From an uncultured Prevotella sp. (GTDB lineage Bacteria; Bacteroidota; Bacteroidia; Bacteroidales; Bacteroidaceae): a stretch of DNA of 50,882 bases. Shown piece after piece: positions 1 to 8,553 of the stretch. Within the stretch, counting starts at the first letter, position 1. Every line of letters starts with the position of its first letter. The stretch covers positions 1 through 50,882 of the forward strand of contig USDT01000019.1 in NCBI GenBank assembly GCA_900553465.1. Reading direction: 5' to 3'. The notes under the pieces are model-generated. The model was not told the DNA's origin and searched no databases. It worked only from the letters and a program-made list of their open reading frames with translations. Made by a program: the position numbers and the translations under genes.

Positions 1-10
1 TTTATTTACC

Positions 11-40
11 GCCAAAGCCGCTTAGGCTTGGCTAATTTTT
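11..40 (+). terminator. Terminator-like hairpin at window edge
   Basis: GCCAAAGCC at 11-19 pairs with GGCTTGGC at 25-32, with one bulged A, and is followed by a T-rich run (36-40). It probably ends a gene that lies left of the window. The gene itself cannot be seen. Confidence 0.45.
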
Positions 41-402
41 AACGAACTATTGTTAATATATACTCCCGTTAACGTTTTTTATCTAAAAAATTTACATATA
101 TATTCATTCTTTTAACTATATTCGCGAATAGATAAACAAACAAAATGGGTAATGAAATATCTGTTTAACTTTGACAAACACGGCAGCTAACCTACATTAC
201 CGCCCTAAAAGACGGTAACCAAATCATCTCATGTACCTTTCGATACAGACTTTTGGAAAAACTCATAAAACATTACTACAACAATATAACCAATATTTAA
301 AGACTTTCAAAATACACATAACAGAACACATAACTGAAATAAATCAAAAATCAACAATCAATATTTAATTAAACTTCAATTACTAACTAACTTTCTAAGA
401 CT
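41..402 (+). promoter_or_regulatory. Leader region and putative -7 box of the SusC/SusD operon
   Basis: No gene is visible here. TAACTTTG at 166-173 matches the Bacteroidetes -7 consensus TAnnTTTG, but no TTTG lies about 20 bp upstream. If this box is used, the susC-like mRNA has a leader of roughly 220 nt. The leader holds a small hairpin, TTACCG/CGGTAA, at about 197-218. No regulator gene (ECF sigma/anti-sigma or hybrid two-component) is adjacent inside the window. Confidence 0.4.
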
Positions 403-3400
403 ATGCAAAAATCAGGTAGAGTAAGCATTGTTACCCTTATTGGCTTGATGCTATGCCTTCTAATAGGGGGAGGTGGGCAAGTCAAAGCCCAAAATGCAAA
501 GGAAATCTCCGGAACGGTTACAGATTCCAAAGGAGAACTTGTTATTAGCGGAACCGTAAAGGTGAAAGATTCAATGACCGCAACAATCACCGATATCAAC
601 GGTAAATACAAGATATCGGCACCGACAAACGGTATTCTTGTATTCTCTTATCTTGGTTACACTACACAGGAAATACCGGTTTCTTCCATCTCCGGCAACA
701 CACTTGATGTTGTGTTACAAGAAGAAAGCAACGTCCTTGACGAACTCGTAGTCGTTGGTTACGGTACGATGCGTAAGTCAGACTTGACCGGTTCGGTATC
801 CACCACAAAAGGTAAGGATATTATCAAACAGCAGTCGTTCAGTGCACTTGAAGGACTTAAAGGTAAGGCAGCAGGTGTGAACATCTTCACAAACACAGGT
901 CAGCCTGGTGGTGAGATGCGCGTAATCATCCGTGGTATATCCACCATCAACGCATCAGCCAGCCCGCTTTACATCGTGGACGGTGTTGCAATGTCAGACT
1001 TCAACCTCCTCAACCCGAACGACATCGAGTCTATCGAGGTATTGAAAGACGCATCCGCAGCAGCTATTTACGGAGCACGTGGAGCCAACGGTGTGATCAT
1101 GGTTACAACAAAACGCGGAAACGCAGGCAAGGGTGTACATGTTTCTTACGACGGTTCTGTATCTATCAGCACCATGCAAAGAAAAATGGATGTCATGAAC
1201 TCAGCTGAGTGGATGGCAGCTTTCAAGCAGGGACTTGAAAACGCCAACGCATGGCAGGGCAAAAACTTTGACACTGATCTGTCCAAGATCTTCACAGATG
1301 AAAGATTCTTCCGCGCAGACGGAACACCTATTTATGACACAGACTGGCAGGACGAGGCAAGCCGAACAGCTATCTCTCACAACCATCAGTTGAGCATCCA
1401 GCGTACCGGCGAGGACAGTTCTGTAGGTGCATTCCTCAACTATACAGACCAGCAAGGTGTACTTCTGAATTCTTACTACAAACGTGTAAACGGTAAACTT
1501 TCTTATGATGACAAACCGACAAAGTGGTTGTCAACATCTGTCAACCTCCTTGTAAACCATACATGGGGTAACAGAACATCAGACAACCCATACGGACAGG
1601 GTGCTTTGCGTACAATGATCGAGCAGTTGCCATTCCTGCCTGTAAAATACGACGGCGTTTACATGCAGAACAACGATATTCTGACAACAGCTATTCTTAA
1701 CGACAAGAACGATCCGAACAGTGGCTATCAGAATTTCAGTCCTGAAGGTGTAGGAAACCCAGTTGAGCTTTTGGAAAGAATCAAAGAAATGAGTTACAAC
1801 ACTCAGATCTTCGGTAATGCAGCACTTACATTCCACCTTATGGAAGGTCTTGAGTTGAAGACTCAACTTGGTATTGACTACCACAACAACCGTGCAAACA
1901 GCTACGTGCCGTTCACACCGCGTCCTATGATCAACCAGAACTCTGAAGGATATGCATCTGCATCTAATTCAAACACATTGTATTGGCAGGAAGAGACATA
2001 TCTCACATGGCTGAAGAACTTTGACAAACACCATATCAACGCAATGGCCGGTATGTCATGGCAGGCACGTGAATACACATCGTTCAGTGCATCTGACAGC
2101 AAATTCGTTGACGATTACTATGGTATCTACAACCTCGGTTCTGGAACCAACCGTCCGTCAGTAGGCAGCGACTATGACAAATGGGCAATGAACTCATACT
2201 TCCTGCGTGTCGCTTACAACTACGATGACACTTATCTGGCAACAGTTACTGCACGTTATGATGGTTCATCCAAATTCGGTCAGAACAACAAATACGCGTT
2301 CTTCCCATCTGTAGGTCTCGGCTGGATGGCTTCAAACGAAGCATTCCTCAGAGATAACAAGACCATAAGCAAGCTGAAACTGCACACCTCATTCGGTCTC
2401 ACCGGTAACTCTGAAATCGGTACATACCGTTCATTGGCAACAGTTAGTCAGTCAAATGCAATTATCGGCGACGAACTCCATCTCGTTTCTTACCTTGACA
2501 ACATGCCTAACCCGAACCTGAAATGGGAAAAGACAGCACAGTGGGACTTCGGATTTGAGCTTGGTTTGTTCAACAACAGACTTAACTTCGACATCTCTTA
2601 TTACTATAAGTACACATCAGACCTTCTGCTCAACCGTCCTGTTCCTGAGTCAACAGGTTTCTCATCAATCATGGACAACATCGGTGCAGTTTCCAACCAA
2701 GGTCTTGACATTCTCGTAACAGCCTACCCGATCCAGACAGCTGACTTCCAGTGGACATCAACCCTTAACATGGCTTTCAACAAGAACCGTGTAGAGAAAC
2801 TGGACGAAGCAGCTACTGTAGATCCTATTTCAGGAAAGCGTCAGATTACTCTTGACGGATTCGTTGGCTACGACATGCTTATCAGAGAAGGCGAATCACT
2901 TTCTTCTTTCTACGGTTACAAACGTGCCGGTATATACGACGGACATCCTGAGAACTGGGATCCTGAGACAATGAACATTCCGTCAACAATCGGAGAAAAG
3001 GTTACTTACAAAGAGCGCCAGATCATCGGTAACGGTCTTCCAGACTGGACAGGTTCTTTCATCAACACATTCAACTACAAGAACTTCGACATGACAATCG
3101 ACTTCCAGTTCTCTTGGGGTGCTGAGATCATGCAGGAATACTACCATTCTACAGTTGCCCGCTTCCTTACAAACGGTCTTGACCGTCTCTATGAAGAAGC
3201 ATGGCATCCGACCCTCAATCCTGGTGGCGTTGAGCAGGCTATCCGTCTGAACAACTTCGGACAAGGCGCCAACAATCAGGCCGATGACGACTGGGTATGC
3301 GACGGTTCATATCTGCGCTGCAACATGATACAGCTCGGTTACACATTCGACAAGAAAACAATCGAGAAACTCGGTCTGTCTGCACTGCGTATCTATGCTA

Positions 3401-3558
3401 ACGTAAACAACCTGTTCCTCATTACATCAAGCGATTATCTCGGATACGATCCTGACAACTCAACACGTCTGGGTGACAACAACTGGGGTGCAAGCCGTCA
3501 GTTCTTCTCTTATCCGCGTCCTCGCACATTCACTCTTGGTGTGAACCTTACTTTCTGA
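403..3558 (+). CDS. SusC/RagA-family TonB-dependent outer-membrane receptor
   Basis: This 1051-residue outer-membrane receptor probably imports an oligosaccharide or other bulky nutrient with its SusD partner, energised by TonB. A signal peptide covers residues 1-30, ending QVKAQ. A carboxypeptidase-regulatory-like beta-sandwich follows at about 35-108, then the TonB-box/plug start LDELVVVGYGTMRKSDLTGS at 112-131. The plug runs to about 240 and includes the SusC signature PLYIVDGV. The C-terminal barrel ends in aromatic-rich strands finishing VNLTF. The length is typical of SusC proteins. The SusD-type gene begins 44 nt downstream. No glycoside hydrolase, sulfatase or sensor flanks the pair in this window, so the substrate cannot be inferred. 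Family assignment is secure; substrate is unknown. Confidence 0.96.
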   Translation: MQKSGRVSIVTLIGLMLCLLIGGGGQVKAQNAKEISGTVTDSKGELVISGTVKVKDSMTATITDINGKYKISAPTNGILVFSYLGYTTQEIPVSSISGNTLDVVLQEESNVLDELVVVGYGTMRKSDLTGSVSTTKGKDIIKQQSFSALEGLKGKAAGVNIFTNTGQPGGEMRVIIRGISTINASASPLYIVDGVAMSDFNLLNPNDIESIEVLKDASAAAIYGARGANGVIMVTTKRGNAGKGVHVSYDGSVSISTMQRKMDVMNSAEWMAAFKQGLENANAWQGKNFDTDLSKIFTDERFFRADGTPIYDTDWQDEASRTAISHNHQLSIQRTGEDSSVGAFLNYTDQQGVLLNSYYKRVNGKLSYDDKPTKWLSTSVNLLVNHTWGNRTSDNPYGQGALRTMIEQLPFLPVKYDGVYMQNNDILTTAILNDKNDPNSGYQNFSPEGVGNPVELLERIKEMSYNTQIFGNAALTFHLMEGLELKTQLGIDYHNNRANSYVPFTPRPMINQNSEGYASASNSNTLYWQEETYLTWLKNFDKHHINAMAGMSWQAREYTSFSASDSKFVDDYYGIYNLGSGTNRPSVGSDYDKWAMNSYFLRVAYNYDDTYLATVTARYDGSSKFGQNNKYAFFPSVGLGWMASNEAFLRDNKTISKLKLHTSFGLTGNSEIGTYRSLATVSQSNAIIGDELHLVSYLDNMPNPNLKWEKTAQWDFGFELGLFNNRLNFDISYYYKYTSDLLLNRPVPESTGFSSIMDNIGAVSNQGLDILVTAYPIQTADFQWTSTLNMAFNKNRVEKLDEAATVDPISGKRQITLDGFVGYDMLIREGESLSSFYGYKRAGIYDGHPENWDPETMNIPSTIGEKVTYKERQIIGNGLPDWTGSFINTFNYKNFDMTIDFQFSWGAEIMQEYYHSTVARFLTNGLDRLYEEAWHPTLNPGGVEQAIRLNNFGQGANNQADDDWVCDGSYLRCNMIQLGYTFDKKTIEKLGLSALRIYANVNNLFLITSSDYLGYDPDNSTRLGDNNWGASRQFFSYPRPRTFTLGVNLTF

Positions 3559-3602
3559 TAAACCAAACAATAACATTGTAAAACCTAAAAGAACTACAGA
3601 AT

Positions 3603-5246
3603 ATGAAAAAGCATAAATATATATTAATGCTCGGCGTACTTGTCGCAGCCTTCAGCTTCAGCTCATGCGACAGTTTCCTTGAGGAGGATCCGAAGGACAT
3701 GAAACCGTCCGGAGAATTCTGGAAGACAAAGGCCGACGCTGAGTCTGGCGTAGATGCGCTCTATTTCGGTGGCGTACCATATCTCCACAACACTGACCTC
3801 GGAGGAGGATGGACACCTAAAGCAACCATGTGGCCTGGTGTTATGTCAGGACTTTACATTGACAAGCGTAAAGACCGTACGTTCACAACAGCTTCAGAAG
3901 GATGCACTTTCAACATCGAAGCATTCGATGACGCTGCTTTCAGCATGTGGCACGAATTCTATAAAGGTATCTCACGCGCCAACTTCGTATTGGCCAACGT
4001 TCCAAAGATGACAGAAGTGCTGACTCAGGCAGAAATAGACAACTACGTGGCACAGGGAAAATTCTTCCGTGCTTACGGTTACTTCTATCTTGTTAAAGAA
4101 TTCGGCAATGTGCCGTACATCAGCGAGCCTTACACAGCTCCCGAAAACATGTACGTAGAACCTACACCGGCTGCAGAACTTTACAAATACATAGAGCAAG
4201 ATCTTCTTGACATTGTTAACGGCAACGCACTTCCAGATGCAACATTCTACGACAATGGATGCTACGTTACTAAAGCTATGGCAGAAACTCTTCTTGCACA
4301 GGTTTACCTGCAGTGGGCAGGCGCTCCACTGAACGGCGGCAGCGAATATTATGACAAAGCAGCCAAGATGGCGCTTAGAGTAATCACCGGAGGCAAACAC
4401 CATCTGGAGCAGGCTTCTGGCAGTAGCGACGACCTTAACTCTGCCTTCAATGTGATTAAGACCACAAAGAGTTCAGCAGAAATTATTTACGCAAAGGAAT
4501 ACAACTACTCTGACTACAGCGTGGGCAACTCATATGCATGCCGCAGTATCGGTACTGACGCATTCCAGTGGAAAGATGCAAACAACGAAACTGTATTCCA
4601 TCCGGCTGGCGACGTGCTGTACAATGCATATCTGCCGTGCGACATGATACTCAAGAGCTACGCTCCTGAAGACATCCGCGGACACGAAAAGCAATTCTTC
4701 TTCAATGAGTACACCGATGCTACCGGCGTTAAACACGTTCTTAACAATACCGGTAACTGGATGTGGTTCGACGAGACCGCTCTCAAAGAAGGTCATGACG
4801 GTGACTACAATGTTCCTATGATGCGTTACTCTGAGGTACTGCTCATCGCAGCCGAAGGTCTGGCACGCACAGGACATGAAGCCAACACAGAAGGTGGAGC
4901 ACTCTACTATCTGAACCAGGTACGCAAACGTGCAGGTCTGCCTGACGAGACAGCAACAGGAGATGCCCTGATACAGTCAATCCTTACAGAACGCCTGCAT
5001 GAGTTCCCGCTCGAGTTCAAGGTTTGGGACGACATCCGCCGTACACGCCTCTATCCGGAAGCAGACGGTGTGAACTCAGGCAAACTGAAATGGACTCCGC
5101 TGGCTAACGCAGCAATCCAGAACAAGCCGGAAGGTACTGTGAAGGTGGGCGCACTGCCTGAGTACGTACTGTTATGGCCGATCCCGCTGGACGAAATGCA
5201 GAGAAACCCGGCTCTGAAAGGTCACCAGAACCCAGGTTGGAACTAA
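3603..5246 (+). CDS. SusD/RagB-family nutrient-binding lipoprotein
   Basis: This 547-residue lipoprotein is the surface lid that captures substrate for the adjacent SusC receptor. The signal peptide ends in a lipobox with Cys22 (FSFSSC), followed by the acidic DSFLEEDPKD typical of exported Bacteroidetes lipoproteins. The alpha-helical SusD core has TPR-like segments such as the stretch around YFYLVKEFGNVPYI. The conserved C-terminal region includes RYSEVLLIAAEGLARTG, LNQVRKRAGLP, ERLHEFPLEFKVWDDIRRT and the terminal LWPIPLDEMQRNP/GHQNPGW. It lies 44 nt after susC and is probably co-transcribed with it. Binding specificity is not readable from the sequence. Confidence 0.96.
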   Translation: MKKHKYILMLGVLVAAFSFSSCDSFLEEDPKDMKPSGEFWKTKADAESGVDALYFGGVPYLHNTDLGGGWTPKATMWPGVMSGLYIDKRKDRTFTTASEGCTFNIEAFDDAAFSMWHEFYKGISRANFVLANVPKMTEVLTQAEIDNYVAQGKFFRAYGYFYLVKEFGNVPYISEPYTAPENMYVEPTPAAELYKYIEQDLLDIVNGNALPDATFYDNGCYVTKAMAETLLAQVYLQWAGAPLNGGSEYYDKAAKMALRVITGGKHHLEQASGSSDDLNSAFNVIKTTKSSAEIIYAKEYNYSDYSVGNSYACRSIGTDAFQWKDANNETVFHPAGDVLYNAYLPCDMILKSYAPEDIRGHEKQFFFNEYTDATGVKHVLNNTGNWMWFDETALKEGHDGDYNVPMMRYSEVLLIAAEGLARTGHEANTEGGALYYLNQVRKRAGLPDETATGDALIQSILTERLHEFPLEFKVWDDIRRTRLYPEADGVNSGKLKWTPLANAAIQNKPEGTVKVGALPEYVLLWPIPLDEMQRNPALKGHQNPGWN

Positions 5247-5267
5247 GCGACAGACTGCGCAAAAAAA

Positions 5268-5293
5268 CATCTTGCGGCAATCGCCGCAAGATG
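5268..5293 (-). terminator. Hairpin terminator, T-run on minus strand
   Basis: CATCTTGCGGC (5268-5278) and GCCGCAAGATG (5283-5293) form a perfect 11-bp stem with a 4-nt loop. The A-run just left of it (5261-5267) reads as a U-run on the minus strand. It therefore best terminates transcripts arriving from the minus-strand lipoprotein gene, although it lies only 21 nt past the susD stop. Confidence 0.75.
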
Positions 5294-5351
5294 CCAAAAC
5301 ATAGTCTATATTAACCGCAATGCCGGCAGGAAGCATGCCGGACTACCTGAA

Positions 5352-5390
5352 AAAATCCCCGGAACAGCCCAAAGCAGTTCCGGGGATTTC
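5352..5390. terminator. Bidirectional terminator between convergent genes
   Basis: AATCCCCGGAAC (5354-5365) pairs perfectly with GTTCCGGGGATT (5377-5388). The A-run on the left gives a U-run on the minus strand and the right side is T-rich (TTTCTGTTT). It sits between the converging susD-like and FimB/Mfa2-like genes. Confidence 0.8.
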
Positions 5391-5486
5391 TGTTTGCTAT
5401 CTTATAATATCCGTAAGATGTTACACGGCAGAGATATAATGAAGTGATGCAGCCCGAAGAAAAACCGTAGCACAGGACATCAAAGC

Positions 5487-6395
5487 TCAATACTCATAAT
5501 CTACCTGCGACCATTCATCATCTACAGTGAACGTAAAACTGCGTCCCGAGCCCGGAGATGCTCCGAAGAAAACACCGGAATACTGAGTCACCTGATTCCG
5601 TTCGACCGGCACATCATCAAATTCACGCTCGTCCACCACTCCATCCGAAGAATTGAGAGCCGTAACCGTGATGTCGAGCGAACGCCCGTCGCTGTGAGGA
5701 AAAGTATATATCTCATACGCTGAAGGTTCACTGTGTGCAGCAGCCGGCACATCGCGCACCTCTGTCTGACGGGAGTTCACACAGCCATATCCGCTCACAG
5801 CGTCGAAAGTGCTGCTGCCTCCGGTATAATAAAACTTCATCCTGTTCACTGCAGCCGGAACATTGTCTTCCACCACAAGCCTCACCATAGCCACCGCACG
5901 TCCGAGCGTCAGATCGTAAGAAGACTCATCCCCCACTGTTATGTCGCCACAATAATAGAACGTATCCGTGACTTTGTTGTCCTTGAACTTTATTTCTTCA
6001 GGCGAAGTTATGGTGGCCGCGCCGTCGCCATTGTGGGCTATCACCACCACAGTGTACTCACCCTCGGCCAGCGCCACCGTGACATGTCCGAATCCGCTGT
6101 CGTCTTTCGCCTGCCTCACTATGGCCACTCTGTTGTCGCCGTCGAATACAGCAAGCTCAAGACGCGTGCACACCTTGCTCACATCCGTCACATTTCGGGC
6201 AGAATACATACCGTCACCGAAAGGCATCATCTCAACATTGCACACGTTGAACTCCACCTTTATTCCTCCTTCCATCTGCTGGTCGCCACCGTCTGAACTG
6301 TCGTCACCGTCGGTCACGGGTTGCTCGCACGCAGCAAACGTCAGCACACCGGCCATACAAAATGCCACCGGAAGACAAAGCCATATTTTCCTCAT
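5487..6395 (-). CDS. FimB/Mfa2-family fimbrial-anchor-like lipoprotein
   Basis: This 302-residue lipoprotein has a lipobox at Cys23 (TFAAC) followed by an Asp/Ser/Gly linker (about 24-42) and beta-rich domains. The pattern around RAVAMVRLVVEDNVPAAVNRMKFYYTGG... and GYGCVNSRQTE (from about residue 165) matches FimB/Mfa2 proteins, which anchor or terminate type V fimbriae of Bacteroidales on the outer membrane. No Mfa1/FimA-type shaft gene or other fimbrial gene is near, so it may act alone or with subunits encoded elsewhere. Its promoter region is the 88-bp tandem repeat at 6418-6695, with the nearest TATATTTG box 26 nt before the ATG. The family assignment comes from motif recognition. Confidence 0.8.
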   Translation of the reverse strand: MRKIWLCLPVAFCMAGVLTFAACEQPVTDGDDSSDGGDQQMEGGIKVEFNVCNVEMMPFGDGMYSARNVTDVSKVCTRLELAVFDGDNRVAIVRQAKDDSGFGHVTVALAEGEYTVVVIAHNGDGAATITSPEEIKFKDNKVTDTFYYCGDITVGDESSYDLTLGRAVAMVRLVVEDNVPAAVNRMKFYYTGGSSTFDAVSGYGCVNSRQTEVRDVPAAAHSEPSAYEIYTFPHSDGRSLDITVTALNSSDGVVDEREFDDVPVERNQVTQYSGVFFGASPGSGRSFTFTVDDEWSQVDYEY

Positions 6396-6417
6396 AATGA
6401 TTCAGATTTTTAGTTTT

Positions 6418-6695
6418 ATGCAAATATAGCGAAAGGCGAGAGCAACGGTAAAGAGAAGAAACCACGTTTCTTCGGATTTGACATTGCCGAGCCGAATCCT
6501 ATATTATGCAAATATAGCGAAAGGCGAGAGCAACGGTAAAGAGGAGAAACCGCGTTTCTTCGGATTTGACATTGCCGAGCCGCAGCCTATATTATGCAAA
6601 TATAATGAAAGGCGAGAGCAACGGCAAAGAGGAGAAACCGCGTTTCTTCGGATTTGACATTGCCGAGCCGAATCCTATATTATGCAAATATAGCA
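6418..6695 (-). repeat. 88-bp tandem repeat (three copies plus partial) carrying minus-strand promoters
   Basis: Three nearly identical 88-bp units start at 6418, 6506 and 6594; a fourth is cut off after 6682. Each unit contains a minus-strand -7 box TATATTTG (complements at 6421-6428, 6509-6516, 6597-6604, 6685-6692). Exactly 20 bp upstream of that box lies TTTA in copies 1 and 2 and TTTG in copy 3 (complement 6625-6628). Copy 3 is thus a canonical TTTG-N20-TATATTTG promoter. All point at the FimB/Mfa2-like gene. Diverged relatives occur at 7418-7546 and 27397-27513. Confidence 0.9.
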
Positions 6696-6762
6696 ATTAT
6701 ATGACGAAGCACAAAGCCCCCTGACATCATTTTGTTCAGGGTGCGACAGCTCCATGTCCGGT

Positions 6763-7278
6763 TCATCGGCGGTCGTGACGCTGGAAAGCCACACGGGGCG
6801 TTCCGTCACGACAATATATAATGCCACATCTTGTGAATCCCGCCTTCTGTAGAAAACCGAGCATGGGCGCATTGTCAGCATGAGTATCTATGCGCAGATT
6901 GGCACACCGCGTCATGCTCCACTCCATCGCCGTACGCGCCACCCCTCCACACACGCCGCGCGAAGCCAGCCGGTGGATGGTGGCATAGGCATCGTCGTCG
7001 AGCCAGTGACCGTCTTCTATCACAGCATAAGTGGGATCATCACCTTCTACAAGACAGAACGTGCCGACAACTCCCAGACCGTCATGCTCCACCACAAAAC
7101 AATGGCCCGTCGCCACATCAGACTCCACCTGCACTGCGTCCGGATAGCCGTCGGCCCACTGAGTGGGATTGCCGTTTTCGGCCATGAATCGCCGTGCTTG
7201 TGCAAAAACATCGAGCAGAGCCGGGATGTCCGCCGCCGCAGCCTGCCTGACACTCAAAAGAGAAAAATCTTTGTCCAT
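6763..7278 (-). CDS. GNAT-family N-acetyltransferase
   Basis: This cytosolic acetyltransferase of about 171 residues transfers acetyl from acetyl-CoA to an unidentified amine. The fold is read from the N-terminal SVRQAAAADIPALLDVFAQA, the central beta strands around GLGVVGTFCLVEGD and the acetyl-CoA loop region RLASRGVCGGVARTAMEW. The typical end is NAPMLGFLQKAGFTRCGIIY. I place the start at the ATG giving MDKDFSLL. An in-frame ATG 30 nt upstream would add a tail of unlikely composition. The gene stands alone. The only good promoter upstream is the repeat-borne one at 7539-7570, about 255 nt away. The substrate is unknown. Confidence 0.85.
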   Translation of the reverse strand: MDKDFSLLSVRQAAAADIPALLDVFAQARRFMAENGNPTQWADGYPDAVQVESDVATGHCFVVEHDGLGVVGTFCLVEGDDPTYAVIEDGHWLDDDAYATIHRLASRGVCGGVARTAMEWSMTRCANLRIDTHADNAPMLGFLQKAGFTRCGIIYCRDGTPRVAFQRHDRR

Positions 7279-7417
7279 ATAATAATCTTCATAATATACA
7301 ACAACCATACACCGGCCATAAGCGCGCAGTCAGCAACATATATGCAGACAACTCCGACTGTCATGCCACAGCCATCGTCCTTCGCCGACAGCCTGTCTTC
7401 AAAGCCGCATCCTTAAA

Positions 7418-7570
7418 ATCGGTCATTGCCAGACCGAAAACCTGTGTTATACAAACACAGTGCAAGGCGAGCGCAACGGCGGACGGAAAGCAATATGGCT
7501 TTACGAAACGACATTGCCGAACCGCATCCTGTGTTATACAAATATAGTGAAAGACCGGCGCTGCGACAAA
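7418..7570 (-). repeat. Diverged copy of the 88-bp promoter repeat
   Basis: This region repeats the words of the 6418 array (gcgagcgcaacgg, cattgcc-a-accg, atcctgtgttatacaaa) with a period of 87 bp between 7452 and 7539. The right copy carries a minus-strand TATATTTG (complement 7539-7546). Exactly 20 bp upstream of it lies TTTG (complement 7567-7570), a full consensus promoter facing the GNAT gene. The left copy has a degraded box (TGTGTTTG). Confidence 0.75.
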
Positions 7571-7731
7571 AAAAGAACGCAAATTTTTCGTGCCACGCAG
7601 CCGTCCGGTCAATATCTATTGGGAATGATTATATAAATTTGCACTCGTATGATGAACCCGAACTATGGCAAAACAACCCGCCGTCTCACTCAAAGACAAA
7701 GAAACTACGTATCTGCGGAAATCAAGTGAGG

Positions 7732-8266
7732 ATTGGTTTCGAGAAAAAGACTGCGACATCAGACACGAATCGACGTTGTTTCTCTCGGTTTGGATGAAAC
7801 AATATGGGCGACTTTCTAATTGTAACCGGATTTTGATTTTTCCGTCTGAGTTTTCAGTTCTACCCCAAAAATTAAGCGAGTATTTGCGCACAGACTCTCC
7901 TTCGGACGCAAATACGCGAAAAATAAGGACGTCACGCAAATTATTGAACACCAGCAACTTATATACAGGTACCATTTTTTCGTCCTGCAATAAGCACCAT
8001 TTCAGCATGTGATATTGCCTGTTTCAGGGCATGAAATGCGCAATATCACACCCTGAAATGGACGGAACCACAGGCTAAAACGGGCATAAACGGAATGCCG
8101 GATGAATCATTCCGGATTGCATTACAGGGTATGTGGCAATGAGGTACGGGCAGATATGGCCTTTGTTGTGCCTGATTTAACATTCCTTCACACCTCTTTT
8201 GCGATTTTATTTTGTCAAAAAAAAGTCAAGAAAATCCGTAACTCCGTCGTCTGAGTTTTCATAAAA
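7732..8266 (+). repeat. Interspersed intergenic element, copy A (about 535 bp)
   Basis: This stretch aligns over its whole length, with few gaps, to 22592-23126. Shared words include gaaaaagactgcg, cggattttgattttt, ttctaccccaaaaa, ccttcggacgcaaatac, cgtcctgcaataagcacca, gatattgcc-gtttcaggg and gtcaagaaaatccgtaa. It holds a 22-bp-period array (7989-8120) and a hairpin: TGTGATATTGC 8008-8018 pairs perfectly with GCAATATCACA 8040-8050. No transposase or convincing ORF is present. Copy B breaks the only long minus-strand frame with several stops, which argues against a protein. Confidence 0.88.
7989..8120 (+). repeat. 22-bp-period degenerate array A
   Basis: Six units start at 7989, 8011, 8033, 8055, 8077 and 8099, each exactly 22 bp. 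The family consensus is close to GATAAAGCCCATTTCAG plus five variable bases. Many units are approximate dyads with GAWA at one end and TWTC eleven bases later, for example GATATTGCCTGTTTC at 8011 and GAAATGCGCAATATC at 8033. Confidence 0.7.
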
Positions 8267-8503
8267 TATACAGACATGAGGCATGAAAAGAAGTAAGGGA
8301 TGTATGCACCGGTTTTGAGAAAATGATTTACCGGTTGGATAAACGCTGATTTGTCGTTACGCGACGAACCGCGCCGTCACGGTTTATGCCATCCCTCGTT
8401 GTCTGGAAATTTTGCGCCGATACATGGTACTTCGTGAATAAAAAACAGTCGCTGATGGATTTCCACAGAGCAGTAAACCACCAAAACAGAAGGACATGCA
8501 TAC
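8267..8503. other. Gene-free spacer before ssrA terminator
   Basis: I see no gene, repeat or promoter that I can support in these 237 bp. The only structure is a pair of ACCGGT words at about 8309 and 8332. Confidence 0.4.
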
Positions 8504-8537
8504 AAAAAAAGTCCCCGGACCGCTCTGGTCTGAGGAC
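8504..8537 (-). terminator. Terminator of ssrA
   Basis: GTCCCCGGACC (8511-8521) and GGTCTGAGGAC (8527-8537) pair with one mismatch and one wobble pair. A seven-A run (8504-8510) becomes the U-tract on the minus strand. It ends the tmRNA transcript. Confidence 0.85.
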
Positions 8538-8553
8538 TTTTTCTCTGGAATCG

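Noticed and set aside
5733..6429. Plus-strand frames opposite the FimB/Mfa2-like gene
   Set aside because: No signal, domain or promoter, and the minus-strand gene has a lipobox, family motifs and a promoter array.
7616..8012. Overlapping open frames of 115-130 codons on both strands of the long element
   Set aside because: The minus-strand frame is interrupted by at least three stops in copy B and differences include many amino-acid changes, so it is not maintained as protein.
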